From Geitlerinema sp. BBD 1991-9 (GTDB taxonomy: Bacteria; Cyanobacteriota; Cyanobacteriia; Cyanobacteriales; Geitlerinemataceae): a stretch of DNA of 64,000 bases. Under the pieces are notes generated by a model. That model was not told where the DNA came from, ran no database searches, and worked only from the letters and a program-made list of their open reading frames with translations. Below are positions 44,935 to 55,232 of this stretch, one piece after another; within the stretch, counting starts at the first letter, position 1; each line of letters opens with the position of its first letter. Where the stretch lies: the NCBI GenBank assembly GCA_001657325.1, contig LWRO01000003.1, positions 62,001 to 126,000 of the forward strand. Reading direction: 5' to 3'. Made by a program: the position numbers and the translations under genes.

Positions 44935-46845
44935 CTACACGCGAACCGCAGACTTCGACTCACTGAAAAACGCCTTGCGAATCGTCTCCGCCATTTGAGG
45001 TGGCATTAACCCCAAAGCCGCCTTCGACTCGTCCGGTTTCGCATGATCGACGAGTTTATCGGGAATTCCAATGCGCTTCACCGGAACCACGATATCCTCA
45101 TCCATCAACGCCTCAACCACCGCCGAACCGAAGCCACCCATCAAGCAACCTTCCTCCAGTGTCACCACCTTACCGATGCGCTGCGCCAACGGCCCGATCA
45201 GTTCCATATCCAACGGTTTCACAAATCGCGCGTTGACCACCGTCGCCTGAATCCCGTGTTCGCTGAGAATTTCCGCCACCTGCATCGCCGGGTGAACCAT
45301 CGTTCCATAGCCGACGAGCAACACGTCGTCACCACTTCGCAACACCTCACCTTTCCCAATGGGAAGCGCTTCCCAACCTTCCTCCATCAACGGCGCACCG
45401 TAACCGTTCCCACGAGGGTAACGCATGGCGATGGGGCCGTCCGTGTACTCAACCCCCGTCACCAACATCCGCTGCATTTCCGCCTCGTCCTTCGGAGCCA
45501 TAATCGTCATGTTGGGAATGCAACGCAGATAGGCGATATCGTACATTCCTTGGTGTGTCGGCCCGTCTGCACCCACAATTCCCGAACGATCGAGACAGAA
45601 GAATACGGGAAGATTTTGAATGCAAACATCGTGAACAATTTGGTCGAACGCCCGCTGTAAAAACGTCGAGTAAATTGCTACGACTGGACGAATTTCTTCA
45701 CAAGCTAAACCAGCAGCCAGTGTCACCGCGTGTTGTTCGGCAATCCCAACATCAATATACTGGGCCGGTAATTTGGCTTGCAATTTGTCCAGACCCGTTC
45801 CTGTGGCCATGGCTGCCGTAATACCCACAATCTTCGGATTTTCTTCAGCCAATTTCACTAAAGTTTGAGCGAAAACTTTCGAGTAACTTGGCGGTGTGGG
45901 TTTTTTCGATGGATACGCTTTCCCAGTCGTTAAATCGAAGGGTTTCTGCGCGTGATAGCCAACTTGGTCTTTTTCCGCAATTTCGTAACCCTTTCCTTTC
46001 ACCGTGGCGACGTGAACGAGGACGGGGCCTTCAATATGGTGCGCTTTGTTAAAGGTTTCGATGAGTTCTTGCAAGTTGTGACCGTCAACCGGCCCCATGT
46101 AAGTAAAGCCGAGTTCTTCAAATACTGCCCCGACTTTGGGAACCGCCAGACGCTTCATCCCTTCTTTGATGCGTTCCATTTCTGGCGTGAAGGTTTCACC
46201 AACGAACGGTAAGTGTTTGAACTGTTCTTCTAAATTATCCGTCAGGAACTGTACGGGATCGCTCAGGCGCATTTTGTTGAGATAGCGGGGAATTGCGCCG
46301 ACGTTGGGCGAAATCGACATTTCGTTGTCGTTGAGAACGACCAGCAGATTGGTTTTGGGTAAGTGTCCGGCGTGGTTGATGGCTTCGAGGGACATTCCCC
46401 CAGTCAAAGCACCGTCTCCGATAATGGCAACGCATTTGAAATCTTCACCTTTGCGATCTCGCGCCAACGCCATCCCCAAGGCGGCGGAGATGCTGGTAGA
46501 GGCGTGTCCGGCGCCGAAATGGTCGAATTGGCTTTCACAGCGTTTGAGATAGCCCGCTACGCCGTCTTTTTGGCGGAGGGTATGAAATTGAGGGTAGCGT
46601 CCGGTGATGAGTTTGTGGGGGTAGGCTTGGTGTCCGACATCCCAAATGACTTTATCTCGATCGAGATCTAAGGTTTGGTAAAGACCGAGCGTCAGTTCGA
46701 CCACACCCAAACCGGGGCCGAGGTGTCCGCCACTGGCGGCAATGGTTTGTAAATGTTTTTCTCGAATTTGGCGAGCAATTTCTTCGAGTTGGTGAATCGA
46801 TAACCCTTTGAGTTGGTTGGGATGAGTAATTTCACTCAGGTGCAT
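44935..46845 (-). CDS. dxs: 1-deoxy-D-xylulose-5-phosphate synthase
   Basis: A 636-aa thiamine-diphosphate enzyme joining pyruvate and glyceraldehyde-3-phosphate, the entry step of the MEP isoprenoid pathway. The ThDP motif is [18 protein letters not shown] ending [13 protein letters not shown]-type [29 protein letters not shown] and the transketolase middle domain [13 protein letters not shown] with [15 protein letters not shown] are intact. Length and order are canonical. It is a single-gene unit, flanked by hairpins. Confidence 0.98.
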   Translation of the reverse strand: MHLSEITHPNQLKGLSIHQLEEIARQIREKHLQTIAASGGHLGPGLGVVELTLGLYQTLDLDRDKVIWDVGHQAYPHKLITGRYPQFHTLRQKDGVAGYLKRCESQFDHFGAGHASTSISAALGMALARDRKGEDFKCVAIIGDGALTGGMSLEAINHAGHLPKTNLLVVLNDNEMSISPNVGAIPRYLNKMRLSDPVQFLTDNLEEQFKHLPFVGETFTPEMERIKEGMKRLAVPKVGAVFEELGFTYMGPVDGHNLQELIETFNKAHHIEGPVLVHVATVKGKGYEIAEKDQVGYHAQKPFDLTTGKAYPSKKPTPPSYSKVFAQTLVKLAEENPKIVGITAAMATGTGLDKLQAKLPAQYIDVGIAEQHAVTLAAGLACEEIRPVVAIYSTFLQRAFDQIVHDVCIQNLPVFFCLDRSGIVGADGPTHQGMYDIAYLRCIPNMTIMAPKDEAEMQRMLVTGVEYTDGPIAMRYPRGNGYGAPLMEEGWEALPIGKGEVLRSGDDVLLVGYGTMVHPAMQVAEILSEHGIQATVVNARFVKPLDMELIGPLAQRIGKVVTLEEGCLMGGFGSAVVEALMDEDIVVPVKRIGIPDKLVDHAKPDESKAALGLMPPQMAETIRKAFFSESKSAVRV

Positions 46846-46994
46846 AAGCTTAGATACCTTGGTTCGTTTGTCGTCCAGTACAGCCAGAAGCCGTTGGCGA
46901 TGGGGTTAAGTTTTGTTAACCGATTTATTTAGTTTGACTTAACTTTTCAAAATAGTACAAGCATCCTGCTGGCGTACCATTCTGTTACACAATG

Positions 46995-47019
46995 AAAAAC
47001 CCCACCGATGAAGGTGAGG
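46995..47019 (-). terminator. Intrinsic terminator of the PEP-CTERM gene
   Basis: On the minus strand, CCTCACC-TTCATC-GGTGGGG is followed by TTTTT. It lies 48 bp past the stop at 47067. Confidence 0.8.
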
Positions 47020-47066
47020 TCTGGACGACAACGAATTGAGAGAGAGTTGAGAGAGGAAAACTGTGC

Positions 47067-47813
47067 TTAGCTGTTGCTGTGGTGGCGTTGGCGGTGTTTC
47101 AGGCGTGCTGCGGTTCCGGCCACGAGTCCGAGAGCGAGAGCCGATGTGGGTTCGGGGACGGAAGGTGTATCGGAAGGCATCCCTTCAACCAACTTGATTT
47201 GATAGGCGAGGCGGGAACGGGTGGGAACTTTGGCTTCATCCCAGGAGAAAATTGAGGTTCCAGTGAGGGTAAAGGCTCCGCTTACGTCGGTAATGTGGAG
47301 GTATTGGGAGGAATCGTAGTAGCCACAGCCACTGGGGTTGTTACAGGCGAACTCAGAGGTGACACCCAAGGTCGAGGACATGGCGGCATCGCTCAACATC
47401 AAATCTTTGACGACGACGCTGCTACCATCTAAGCGAGCGGTGGTGCGAATAAAGAGTTCGGAGAAGTTATCTTGGGTTACGTTTCGATCGACCGTGACGG
47501 AATCGCCTACCGTGTAAATTAATTGCGATCCGGTAAATTCGAGTTTGAAACTCACTTCTTCGCCGTTGACCCAGTCGAATTCTTGATGGGGAACGATACT
47601 CCAATCGGAATTGTGAATATCGATTTCGTAATCTGCCGCCCCAGCTACACCAATTCGACTTTCTGCTGCCCAAGCAATCTCTCGATCGAGCGCTCCAAAT
47701 TCACGTTCGCCGTTTAAATGACCGCCGATTGAAAAGGCTTTAGCCTCTGTGGCACATAGGGCTAATCCTAATGCTGCGAGCGATAGAGATAATCCAACAA
47801 CGCGAACTTTCAT
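47067..47813 (-). CDS. PEP-CTERM sorted exported protein
   Basis: A 248-aa exported protein. Signal peptide residues 1-26 end ATEAKA. The mature part is a beta-rich domain, resembling choice-of-anchor families (LEFTGSQLIYTVGDSVTVD, SELFIRTTARLDGSS). The C-terminus is a PEP-CTERM sorting signal: VPEPTSALALGLVAGTAARL then a basic KHRQRHH. Such proteins are processed by an exosortase and are linked to extracellular matrix. The exosortase is not in this window. The ligand or role is unknown. Confidence 0.88.
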   Translation of the reverse strand: MKVRVVGLSLSLAALGLALCATEAKAFSIGGHLNGEREFGALDREIAWAAESRIGVAGAADYEIDIHNSDWSIVPHQEFDWVNGEEVSFKLEFTGSQLIYTVGDSVTVDRNVTQDNFSELFIRTTARLDGSSVVVKDLMLSDAAMSSTLGVTSEFACNNPSGCGYYDSSQYLHITDVSGAFTLTGTSIFSWDEAKVPTRSRLAYQIKLVEGMPSDTPSVPEPTSALALGLVAGTAARLKHRQRHHSNS

Positions 47814-47963
47814 GGAAGCCTCTCTCTTGAGATGACGAAGTCAAACTGTTTCTTAATTTCAGCGTATCAACGTCAAAAAAGATTTGTCATGGCTTCGTTC
47901 TAAACTTTAATAAGACTTGAATTTGACCTGCGTGGAAACACGCAAATCTTGAAGCTAATATAA

Positions 47964-48350
47964 ATGTCGCTCGAAACCATGAAGATTATTAAGGTTTTTG
48001 TCACACTGGGAAGTCTGAATTTCGACCGTGTTGTAAAGTTTTACGATCGATTGTTTGAAATATCGCCTCACATCCAAATTCCCCATCAATACGCTGAATT
48101 CGACCTTCCAGGGTTGCGATTGGGAATTTTTCACCCCAAAGCGGCTGACAGTCCCGAATTTAGCCAGTCAGCTAGAAGTGGTATGAGTTTGTGCGTGGAA
48201 GTTGAAAATTTAGAAGCGTCGATCGATCGATTGTCTGAATTGGGGTATCCACCACCAGGAGAAATCAGCATCGCCTCCCACGGGCGCGAAATCTATGCCT
48301 ACGATCCCGATGGCAATCGCCTGATTTTGCATGAGGAGATGAGGCGGTGA
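47964..48350 (+). CDS. VOC (glyoxalase/bleomycin-resistance fold) family protein
   Basis: A 128-aa single VOC module. FVTLGSLNFDRVVKFYDRLF starts the first beta-alpha-beta unit. GLRLGIFHP and SLCVEVENLEASIDRLSELG follow. EIYAYDPDGNRLILHE carries the usual C-terminal metal-ligand Glu region. The C-terminal EEMRR is encoded by the dispersed GAGGAGATGAGGCGGTGAGG repeat, which appears to have replaced the original end of the gene. The ATG at 47979 is an alternative start. Substrate unknown. Confidence 0.85.
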   Translation: MSLETMKIIKVFVTLGSLNFDRVVKFYDRLFEISPHIQIPHQYAEFDLPGLRLGIFHPKAADSPEFSQSARSGMSLCVEVENLEASIDRLSELGYPPPGEISIASHGREIYAYDPDGNRLILHEEMRR

Positions 48351-48413
48351 GGAGAACGATGCTGATTGACTATTGCGTTTCCCCTATTGCTTCTTCCCTA
48401 TTGCCCTACCTCA
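48333..48413. repeat. Purine-rich GAGATGAGG repeat overlapping the VOC gene end
   Basis: GAGGAGATGAGGCGGTGAGG includes the last codons and stop of the VOC gene, followed by pyrimidine-rich TTTCCCCTATTGCTTCTTCC. It is the fourth member of the family also seen after topA, the second pentapeptide gene and the helicase-like gene. Confidence 0.6.
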
Positions 48414-48712
48414 TGCAAGCTCAGAAGCATGAGAAATCCAGTCAGTCCCAGCATGGCAGTCGCTTGAAACATTCGTACTTTTCGATCGCGGCGGTGGGGG
48501 GCAATGAGTTCGCGAACCCAAATTGAAGCCGCCGAACTGAGAACGTAGCTCGCACTGAGAACCAGGTACGGCCATCGTTCGTCAAATACCCAAAGTACGA
48601 GCATGATACCTGCAAGAACTAATACGATCGATTCCACGAACCGGGGAGGATTGTTCTGGATTGAAAAGACGATCGTTTCCCACCAAAGCTGACAACGTCT
48701 CATGGTTTGCAT
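48398..48712 (-). CDS. Small membrane protein (about three TM helices)
   Basis: A 104-aa hydrophobic protein. TM segments are at about 25-43 (ESIVLVLAGIMLVLWVF), 49-67 (YLVLSASYVLSSAASIW) and 82-98 (MFQATAMLGLTGFLMLLS), with a basic cytoplasmic loop (APHRRDRKVR). No family was recognised. The composition strongly favours a real membrane protein. Confidence 0.7.
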   Translation of the reverse strand: MQTMRRCQLWWETIVFSIQNNPPRFVESIVLVLAGIMLVLWVFDERWPYLVLSASYVLSSAASIWVRELIAPHRRDRKVRMFQATAMLGLTGFLMLLSLHEVGQ

Positions 48713-48881
48713 TCCGCTCGATCGATCTCAAAGATTTTGATTTTCATAATACGTGAAATCTCTGACAAAACGAATCCGCTCGATCGTCAAGTCAGGATAT
48801 GGTTTCCACGTTCCTACATCACGCGCTCTCGCGATAGGATGGACAATGTGATGCAGCCTGTCTGACCGTGTCCCACGAACA

Positions 48882-49589
48882 ATGTCCCACGAAGAACAAC
48901 TGAGCCTGTTTGGCCGCGAACCCAAGGCGGAACCTGAAGTTACAGCGATGCAATTCGAGACCATTCCGACGGATGCCAACGTGGCGATTCCGAGCGGTAC
49001 GTACAGTGATATCGACGCACTGGCGAACCACTGTCACGAATGTCAGCGTTGTGGACTGGGGGCCACGCGCACCCATGCCGTCGTTGGCAAGGGAAATCCA
49101 AAAGCTCCCATCGTTCTGATCGGAGAGGGGCCGGGACAAAATGAAGACGAGCAGGGTCTGCCGTTTGTGGGTCGATCGGGAGAACTGTTAGACAAAATTC
49201 TCGCCTCGGTCAACCTGACTACTGAGGAAGACGTTTATATTTGCAACGTCGTCAAATGTCGTCCGCCAGGAAACCGCAACCCCAACCCCGACGAAATCGA
49301 AGCTTGTAAGCCTTATCTCCTCGAACAAATTCGTCTCGTCGATCCGAAGATGATTTTGCTGACGGGGGCGGTGGCGGTGAAAGCCCTCCTCAACGAAAAA
49401 CGGGGCATTACGAAAATTCGCGGTCAGTGGTTCGAGTGGGAGAATCGCCGGTGTATGCCTATTTTTCACCCGGCATATTTGCTGCGGAATCCGTCGCGGG
49501 AAAAAGGGAAGCCCAAATGGCTAATGTGGCAGGATATGCAAGCAGTAAAGGCCAAACTCGACGAGTTGCGGCAGGCTGAAGAGTCGTAA
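48882..49589 (+). CDS. Type 4 (Fe-S) uracil-DNA glycosylase
   Basis: A 235-aa family 4 UDG removing uracil from DNA for base-excision repair. The 4Fe-4S ligands are C-x2-C in CHECQRCGLG and two more Cys in ICNVVKCRPPGNRNP. The active-site motif I is GEGPGQNEDEQGLPFVGRSG and the final motif HPAYLLRNPS carries the catalytic His. The N-terminal 45 residues are a variable extension. The start ATG is at 48882. Confidence 0.95.
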   Translation: MSHEEQLSLFGREPKAEPEVTAMQFETIPTDANVAIPSGTYSDIDALANHCHECQRCGLGATRTHAVVGKGNPKAPIVLIGEGPGQNEDEQGLPFVGRSGELLDKILASVNLTTEEDVYICNVVKCRPPGNRNPNPDEIEACKPYLLEQIRLVDPKMILLTGAVAVKALLNEKRGITKIRGQWFEWENRRCMPIFHPAYLLRNPSREKGKPKWLMWQDMQAVKAKLDELRQAEES

Positions 49590-49780
49590 GATTTACAACA
49601 AGTTTGCAACAAATTTACAACTGGAGATCGAGTGAACTTTCACGAATGCTGACAATCCCAAAACGGTAGATCCAACTTCGCTGGAAATACCAACACGTTT
49701 TTGTCAATGTTCGATGTTCGATCGAGTCGTTTTCATGACCGTTGACTAGAAACTTTTGCATACAACATTATTACGCCGAA

Positions 49781-50476
49781 TCACTCTGAATCTATGCCTG
49801 GGAGAATGTTTCGGATAGGTACTCCTTGAAAAGAAACTATAGGCACGTGATTTTTATGAAAATTTAGCAGTTTAGCCATCGAGTCATAGATCCATCTTTC
49901 TCCTCCTAATGGAATTGGAAGATATGCCTGAAATTCAGCACATCGTTGGGAATATGGATAATTTAAATCTTTGATTCTATCCAAGGGAACTTCAATCCCT
50001 CTTGGCATTTCTACTCGTTCAAAAAAGCCGACGATCTCTTTTTCAAATATAATTTTTTGCTCTGTGTTTAGTGCTGTTTCAAAGAAAAAAACAAACCACA
50101 TATACGAAATAAACTCCTCATGCGATTCTTCGAGCAAGAGTTTCCAATCTACTAAGCGGACATAAGGCTGCTTTAAAAAATCGCTAAGATTCTGTTTTGA
50201 TGGATAATTTCTGACCAAAGCCCGGATGTGAGTATGTCTCAAGTCTTTTGCGATGGCGTAATAGATGTGTTCGCTTGTAATAATTGCAAATTCATTGAAT
50301 ATACGTATGTCGAGTGTGGGTAAAAGATCGGACTTTGAACAAAAATGTCGTAAATGGGTGTAAGTTATCTTTTCCTTACATTGATTTAAGATATTCATAT
50401 CTTCAACGACAACCCAATCTATTTCTATATCAACAACAATGGTTTCCATTCTTGAATCGTCATTTTTTAATACCAT
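49781..50476 (-). CDS. Hypothetical protein, unrecognised
   Basis: A 231-aa acidic protein, AT-rich compared with its neighbours. Visible parts include an N-terminal strand-rich segment (TIVVDIEIDWVVVEDMN), an aromatic helix (EEFISYMWFVFFFETALNTE) and a basic/aromatic end. No motif was recognised. The Met at residue 10 (METIVVDI) is an alternative start. It stands alone between udg and the cyclase gene, with ordinary spacing, and may be laterally acquired. Confidence 0.65.
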   Translation of the reverse strand: MVLKNDDSRMETIVVDIEIDWVVVEDMNILNQCKEKITYTHLRHFCSKSDLLPTLDIRIFNEFAIITSEHIYYAIAKDLRHTHIRALVRNYPSKQNLSDFLKQPYVRLVDWKLLLEESHEEFISYMWFVFFFETALNTEQKIIFEKEIVGFFERVEMPRGIEVPLDRIKDLNYPYSQRCAEFQAYLPIPLGGERWIYDSMAKLLNFHKNHVPIVSFQGVPIRNILPGIDSE

Positions 50477-50618
50477 AGCTCAGTTAACCTTCGAGTCGAT
50501 CTTCTTTTAGACTAATACTGATTTAGAAGATTTTTCGAGAGAGGCTATTATTCCTTGAAAATCATTTGTGTGACGTACTTTTATAATTTTAATCAACTCT
50601 CTAAATGTTTACTCGCCT

Positions 50619-53198
50619 CTACTTATGAGTCATAGTTCGCACGCCATCCCAATCTTCAGGAGGCGGGTTCTTAGAAAAGTTCAAGGCATTTTCAAGGTGT
50701 AACTGTAAGGGCTTGTCATCAGGGCGAATTTGCTTTGCTGCCTCAAAAAAAGTAATGGCCTGCTCGAAATTTCGACTCAAGTAATCTTCACGCCCTATTT
50801 TATAAAGATGTAAAAATTTTTCAGTTTCTGAGTCTAAGCGTTCGTTTTTTTGGTCGATCAACTCATAGATGCTAACTGCTTTATTCTTCCCTTTTACTCG
50901 AATCTTATCGAGTTCGCGAACGCAAATTCGATCGGCACATAAATCATATGTATATTCACTCAAAATAATATCGCAGCCATATTCCTTCGTCAGACTTTCC
51001 AAGCGCGCGCTCAAATTAACACCATCCCCGATCACCGTATAATCCATGCGTTTTTGCGAGCCAATATTTCCCGAAACCACTTCCCCCGAACTCAACCCAA
51101 TTCCAATGCGAATCTTAGGCTGATTGTCAATAATTCGATGTTGGTTGAACTCTGCCAACCGACGCCGCATATCCAACGCCGATCGAACAGCCATCCAAGC
51201 GTGATTTTCGGTCAGTGGAAGTGGCGCGCCAAACACCGCCATCAGTGCATCGCCGATAAATTTATCTAACGTTCCCTCGAAATTAAAAACGGCTTCGACC
51301 ATCGTCTCGAAATACTGATTGAGCAACGTGACCACCTCTGACGCACCCAAATTTTCGGTCAGTGTGGTGTAACCGCGAATATCCGAAAACAAAATCGTAA
51401 CTTCCTTTCGTTCCCCCACCATCAACGCATCTTCTCCCAACGCCATCACCTGCTCGGCGACGTTGGGGGTCATATAGCGGTACATCGCCGTTTTCATGCG
51501 CTTCTCGCGGCTGATGTCCTCTAACACCACTAAGCCACCACGAACGCCTCCTTCTGGGTTTGTCAGCGGTGTCACGGTGAGGTTAATACTCCGTTCGACG
51601 CATTGAACGTCAGATTTCGAGAGACGAGGTGGAAGCGAACCGTTTTTCGAGGCGAGATCGCGTTGTCCCCACAGATAATAAATTTCGGGATCGTTGAGAT
51701 CGCTCGTTGCAAGTAATGAAACTGCCAGGGATTCGCCGTTTTCACCCACTTCTGAAGTGCTGTAAATCCCTAAATGAACGCTTTGTTCGGGGACATAGTG
51801 GCGAGCGGCGTTCGTCAGGCTGTCTTGAAGCCGAAATCGCAAACTTTCGATGGGAATGGCATCCCAAACGTAGCATCCTGTCAAATACGTTTCCCAAACC
51901 TGTTGGTGCTGTTTCGCTTGTTTTCCCCGAATCGGACACCCGAGCAACTCTAAAGCTGCTTCGTTAATCGTAACGATGCGTCCTTGCATATCGGTCGAAA
52001 TAACCGCATCTGAAAGACTTTGTAGAATGTCTTTTTGATACTGTTTTTCAACGTTTACATCTTGGAAAAGTCTGGCGTTTTCGAGGGCAATTCCGGCTTG
52101 AATATTAAACGCCTCCATAAAAAATTCGTCAGTTTTTGAAAAACTCCCCTGATGTTTGTTAATCAGTTGGGTAACGCCAATAAGTTGCCCTTCAGAATTA
52201 AAAACGGGCATACATAAAATATTGCGAGTGATATATCCAGTTCGTTTGTCTGTGGAGGGATCGAAACGTGGATCTTCATAAGCATCGGGAATATTGAGCG
52301 GCGTTCTCGTGGAGGCGACGTAACCGGCAATGCCCTTATTCGCTGGAATGCGAATTTCCATCATGGTTTTTCCATCGGCTTTAGCAACTTTCGTCCACAG
52401 TTCGCCAGTTTCTTTGGAAAGAAGGAAGATCGTACTCCGATCGGCTTTGAGGAGAGTTCTCGCTTGATCCATCACCGATCGAAGGGTGGTTTCGAGATCT
52501 AAGCTTTGACCGAGAGAAGCGGTTGCTTTGAGTAAAGCCGCTACACCTCTTTGGTTTTGAGCAGCGGTGTAAAACGACTGACAGCTTTCGAGAATAATAC
52601 CGATCGAGTCGGCGAAAAGCTGAAATCGCTCGCGATCGGCTTCTGTAAAGGCAATGTTTTCTTGTTTGTTCAGCAGTTGCGCGACGGCGGCGACTTTCGA
52701 TCGATCCTTACTGCTGAAAATCGGGGCGCACAGAAGACTTTTCGCCGGACAGCTGGGAAATTCGTCCACCTCTTTATTAAATAACGGGTGTTCGCTCGTC
52801 GTCTCGATCGCGATGCTTTCTCCCGTTGTCGCCACGTGACCGAGAATTCCCACGTCAGCCGGAAGGCGCATTTCCTTCGTGGTTCCATCATCGAGGGTAA
52901 TTTTCGACCACAACTGACTGCGTTCGGTATCGACGAGAAAAATTGTCGTGCGCTCGGCTTGTAGAATTTGCCCGATTTTGAGGGTAAAAGCATCGAGCAA
53001 CTGTTCTAAAATCGTTTCGAGGGCATCGTCGTTAATCAGTTCGATCGCCCGTAAGTATTGCTGGAATTCTGCAGTGATGAAATCCAGCAGACAAATAAAT
53101 TCTGCAACTTCTAAATCTTTAACACGACGGGCTAACGCCCCCATGCGATTCCCTTGAATCAGCGTCGCTAAAACGTTACCCGCGTTGGAAAAGGTCAT
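50619..53198 (-). CDS. cyaB: Adenylate cyclase GAF-GAF-PAS-CHD-TPR (CyaB1-like)
   Basis: An 859-aa class III cyclase, the same length and plan as Anabaena CyaB1. GAF-A is at about 60-215 and GAF-B at about 225-385, where cAMP binding activates the family. A PAS domain (about 395-500, DAVISTDMQGRIVTINEAAL) follows. The catalytic domain (about 590-780) shows TILFSDIRGYTTLTENLG and KFIGDALMAVFGAP with the metal Asp residues, and RIGIGLSSGEVVSGNIGSQ. A TPR-like end (about 800-840) completes it. It makes cAMP in a self-activating manner. Sodium inhibition is known for the family, not shown here. Confidence 0.95.
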   Translation of the reverse strand: MTFSNAGNVLATLIQGNRMGALARRVKDLEVAEFICLLDFITAEFQQYLRAIELINDDALETILEQLLDAFTLKIGQILQAERTTIFLVDTERSQLWSKITLDDGTTKEMRLPADVGILGHVATTGESIAIETTSEHPLFNKEVDEFPSCPAKSLLCAPIFSSKDRSKVAAVAQLLNKQENIAFTEADRERFQLFADSIGIILESCQSFYTAAQNQRGVAALLKATASLGQSLDLETTLRSVMDQARTLLKADRSTIFLLSKETGELWTKVAKADGKTMMEIRIPANKGIAGYVASTRTPLNIPDAYEDPRFDPSTDKRTGYITRNILCMPVFNSEGQLIGVTQLINKHQGSFSKTDEFFMEAFNIQAGIALENARLFQDVNVEKQYQKDILQSLSDAVISTDMQGRIVTINEAALELLGCPIRGKQAKQHQQVWETYLTGCYVWDAIPIESLRFRLQDSLTNAARHYVPEQSVHLGIYSTSEVGENGESLAVSLLATSDLNDPEIYYLWGQRDLASKNGSLPPRLSKSDVQCVERSINLTVTPLTNPEGGVRGGLVVLEDISREKRMKTAMYRYMTPNVAEQVMALGEDALMVGERKEVTILFSDIRGYTTLTENLGASEVVTLLNQYFETMVEAVFNFEGTLDKFIGDALMAVFGAPLPLTENHAWMAVRSALDMRRRLAEFNQHRIIDNQPKIRIGIGLSSGEVVSGNIGSQKRMDYTVIGDGVNLSARLESLTKEYGCDIILSEYTYDLCADRICVRELDKIRVKGKNKAVSIYELIDQKNERLDSETEKFLHLYKIGREDYLSRNFEQAITFFEAAKQIRPDDKPLQLHLENALNFSKNPPPEDWDGVRTMTHK

Positions 53199-53345
53199 GG
53201 CGGCGATTGTCGAATAGAATAGGACGGAAACAACACGCTCGATATCAGAAGGACTAGCCGGTCAGAGAGTTTCGAGTGTCGGTTCTGTCAAGAGTTAACT
53301 GATTTTATTTTACGCGAGTCGATCGAGAGACTACACGCATCGAAA

Positions 53346-53681
53346 TTACAGTTTGCTCCGAGCGTGAAGCCATCGATCGAGAGCAAGCGTTCCGCCCACA
53401 CAACACATGACAATCGTCACGAGCGATCGAACGGACAATCGATCTCGATCGAGATCTTTTCGGAAGCTATAGCGGGGATTTGCAAGCAGGACAATCGCGA
53501 TCGTCGCCAGAAAAATCCAAGCTATCCACACGGTCAAAACAGACAACCACCATCGTCCTGGAAAGCGCTTGGGTTGAGACGTTAACCGAGCCGCCACGCG
53601 ACGCAACGGCTGGAGTTGGGATACAGGTTGAGGCGCTCGAGGAACGATTTGAGCGTCAACCACCGTCAGCTTTTTGTCCAT
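53346..53681 (-). CDS. Small membrane protein with two TM helices
   Basis: A 111-aa protein. A basic Pro/Gln-rich N-terminus (about 1-42) precedes TM1 (WWLSVLTVWIAWIFLATIAI, about 44-66) and TM2 (SLVTIVMCCVGGTLALDRWL, about 84-105). No family was recognised. It lies downstream of miaE and upstream of cyaB on the same strand but with wide gaps. Confidence 0.65.
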   Translation of the reverse strand: MDKKLTVVDAQIVPRAPQPVSQLQPLRRVAARLTSQPKRFPGRWWLSVLTVWIAWIFLATIAIVLLANPRYSFRKDLDRDRLSVRSLVTIVMCCVGGTLALDRWLHARSKL

Positions 53682-53791
53682 TGCACCGATCTCGCCCTAC
53701 GATCGAGTGACGTTACTGCGATCGAAACCCGACTTTTCGAGATTGTCAACTCGAGAACTCGAAGCGCTCGATCGTCAATCGTCAAGTTCTA

Positions 53792-54433
53792 TCAGCTATG
53801 AACTCTCGGTTGCGGATGCAACGTTGCGAGAATTTGGCTTTCAACCGTGGCGAGTTCTTGTAGGCGACGATCGACCGTTTCTCGATCGAAATTTGTCGTC
53901 GCTAACACCCAATAAATTCCGTAATGACGTGCTTCTGAAGCCATCAACCCTCGGTAAAACGCAGCTAACTCGCGATTTCGAGTGTCCCCCGTCTGGTTTT
54001 CTGCATTGTCCTCGAGGCGACTGGCCAACAATCCCAACCGTTCGTGCGATCTCGCTTCGATCGAAGCTGCCACCAGTAACAAATCCAGTTTACGTCCCGG
54101 TTCTTCCCGCCGCACCTGCGCTTTGAGTTTTGCACCATAGGGCGGTGGCGCCAGCGGTGCTAACGGGATTCCCCGTTCCTCTAAAATGCGGTTGACTTGC
54201 TCGAAATGTTCGAGTTCTTCTTTCGCGATCGCCGTTAGTTCGCGCACGAGTTGGGTATCGGACGGATACCGACACATCATATTAAGTGCGACTCCAGCTG
54301 CTTTGCGCTCGCAGTGGGAACAATCGAGTAAAACGATATCGAGATTTTCGATCGCTTGTTCGACCCAAGCCTCAGAGGTGGGTTCTTGGAGAAATTTAAT
54401 TGTTGGTAGTCGCATCGTCAATCGAATCGTCAA
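53792..54433 (-). CDS. miaE: tRNA-(2-methylthio-N6-isopentenyl-A37) hydroxylase
   Basis: A 213-aa ferritin-like diiron enzyme that hydroxylates the isopentenyl group at tRNA A37. Diiron ligands are visible: LLDCSHCERKAAG (E-x-x-x-A), AKEELEHFEQV (E-x-x-H), ASIEARSHERL (E-x-x-S-H-E-R) and MASEARHYGIYW (E-x-x-H). The ATG at 54415 (MRLPTIKFLQEP) fits the family start better than 54433. Upstream miaA/miaB are not in the window. Confidence 0.93.
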   Translation of the reverse strand: MTIRLTMRLPTIKFLQEPTSEAWVEQAIENLDIVLLDCSHCERKAAGVALNMMCRYPSDTQLVRELTAIAKEELEHFEQVNRILEERGIPLAPLAPPPYGAKLKAQVRREEPGRKLDLLLVAASIEARSHERLGLLASRLEDNAENQTGDTRNRELAAFYRGLMASEARHYGIYWVLATTNFDRETVDRRLQELATVESQILATLHPQPRVHS

Positions 54434-54617
54434 TTTAATGTCACAAGCTGAAAGGAATTTCCAACGCTCGAATCGCTAAAACTGAGGTGGAACGGGTGTT
54501 CTGACCTATTAATACTTTACAGTCAAATTTCCATACAAATTTCAACAGAAGTTGCACGATCCTCGCTAATTGCAGTATCGAAAATCGCTGAAGGACAACG
54601 CTGTTCGGCTCGGGTTG

Positions 54618-55232
54618 TTACCCTCCAACCGTATCTCGAAAAGACTGCAACAACACGGCTCCCGCCTCATCTAAGTCTGTTCCAAACGCGAGAACACCAT
54701 CTTCGTGACCCGCCATCACCAAAATTTTCGCCTCGTCCAATCCTTCCTCGTCAAACAAGCGAAACATCTCTTCGGCCATTTGCGGCGTTCCGTAGGGAAT
54801 TTCGGGGCGAGTCGTCGGAATTCGATCGAGCAAAGATTGCCAAAATTGCGAGTGGTGAACGTGAAGAACTGCACCAACTTGGGGGCGAACGCTGTAAATG
54901 GCCGCGTGAGTTAGCGATTCTGAGGAGGCTTTAACCGGTCCACGACAGACGAGGGTGTTTCCCGCGAGGTCGAAGTGTGTCACGCGGGTGTAATACTCAG
55001 CCGTAAGACGAGGAAGGTGGCCGGTTTGCGTTCCCGAAATCACGAATTCGAGAGAATTGTCGAGGCGTTGGCTGGCGTTTCCGAAGCCAATACCGTTGTT
55101 GTAAGCACCGATGAGTCCGAGATCGTACAGTCGATCGCGCCACTGCATCAAGGACTTGAGGGGAGCTTCAGGAAAGGGTTCGGCGATTTCCCACTCGCCG
55201 TGGTATTTGATAACGCCTTCGTCAAAGGTCAT
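54618..55232 (-). CDS. Class II aldolase/adducin family protein
   Basis: A 204-aa class II aldolase fold. The N-terminal LGLIGAYNNGIGFGNASQRL corresponds to the phosphate/substrate loop (G-N-x-S). LHVHHSQFW supplies two of the zinc His, and MAGHEDGVLAFG a third (G-H). The family includes fuculose-phosphate aldolase and methylthioribulose dehydratase. The tight zinc motif but unusual N-terminus leave the substrate open. It stands alone. Confidence 0.87.
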   Translation of the reverse strand: MTFDEGVIKYHGEWEIAEPFPEAPLKSLMQWRDRLYDLGLIGAYNNGIGFGNASQRLDNSLEFVISGTQTGHLPRLTAEYYTRVTHFDLAGNTLVCRGPVKASSESLTHAAIYSVRPQVGAVLHVHHSQFWQSLLDRIPTTRPEIPYGTPQMAEEMFRLFDEEGLDEAKILVMAGHEDGVLAFGTDLDEAGAVLLQSFRDTVGG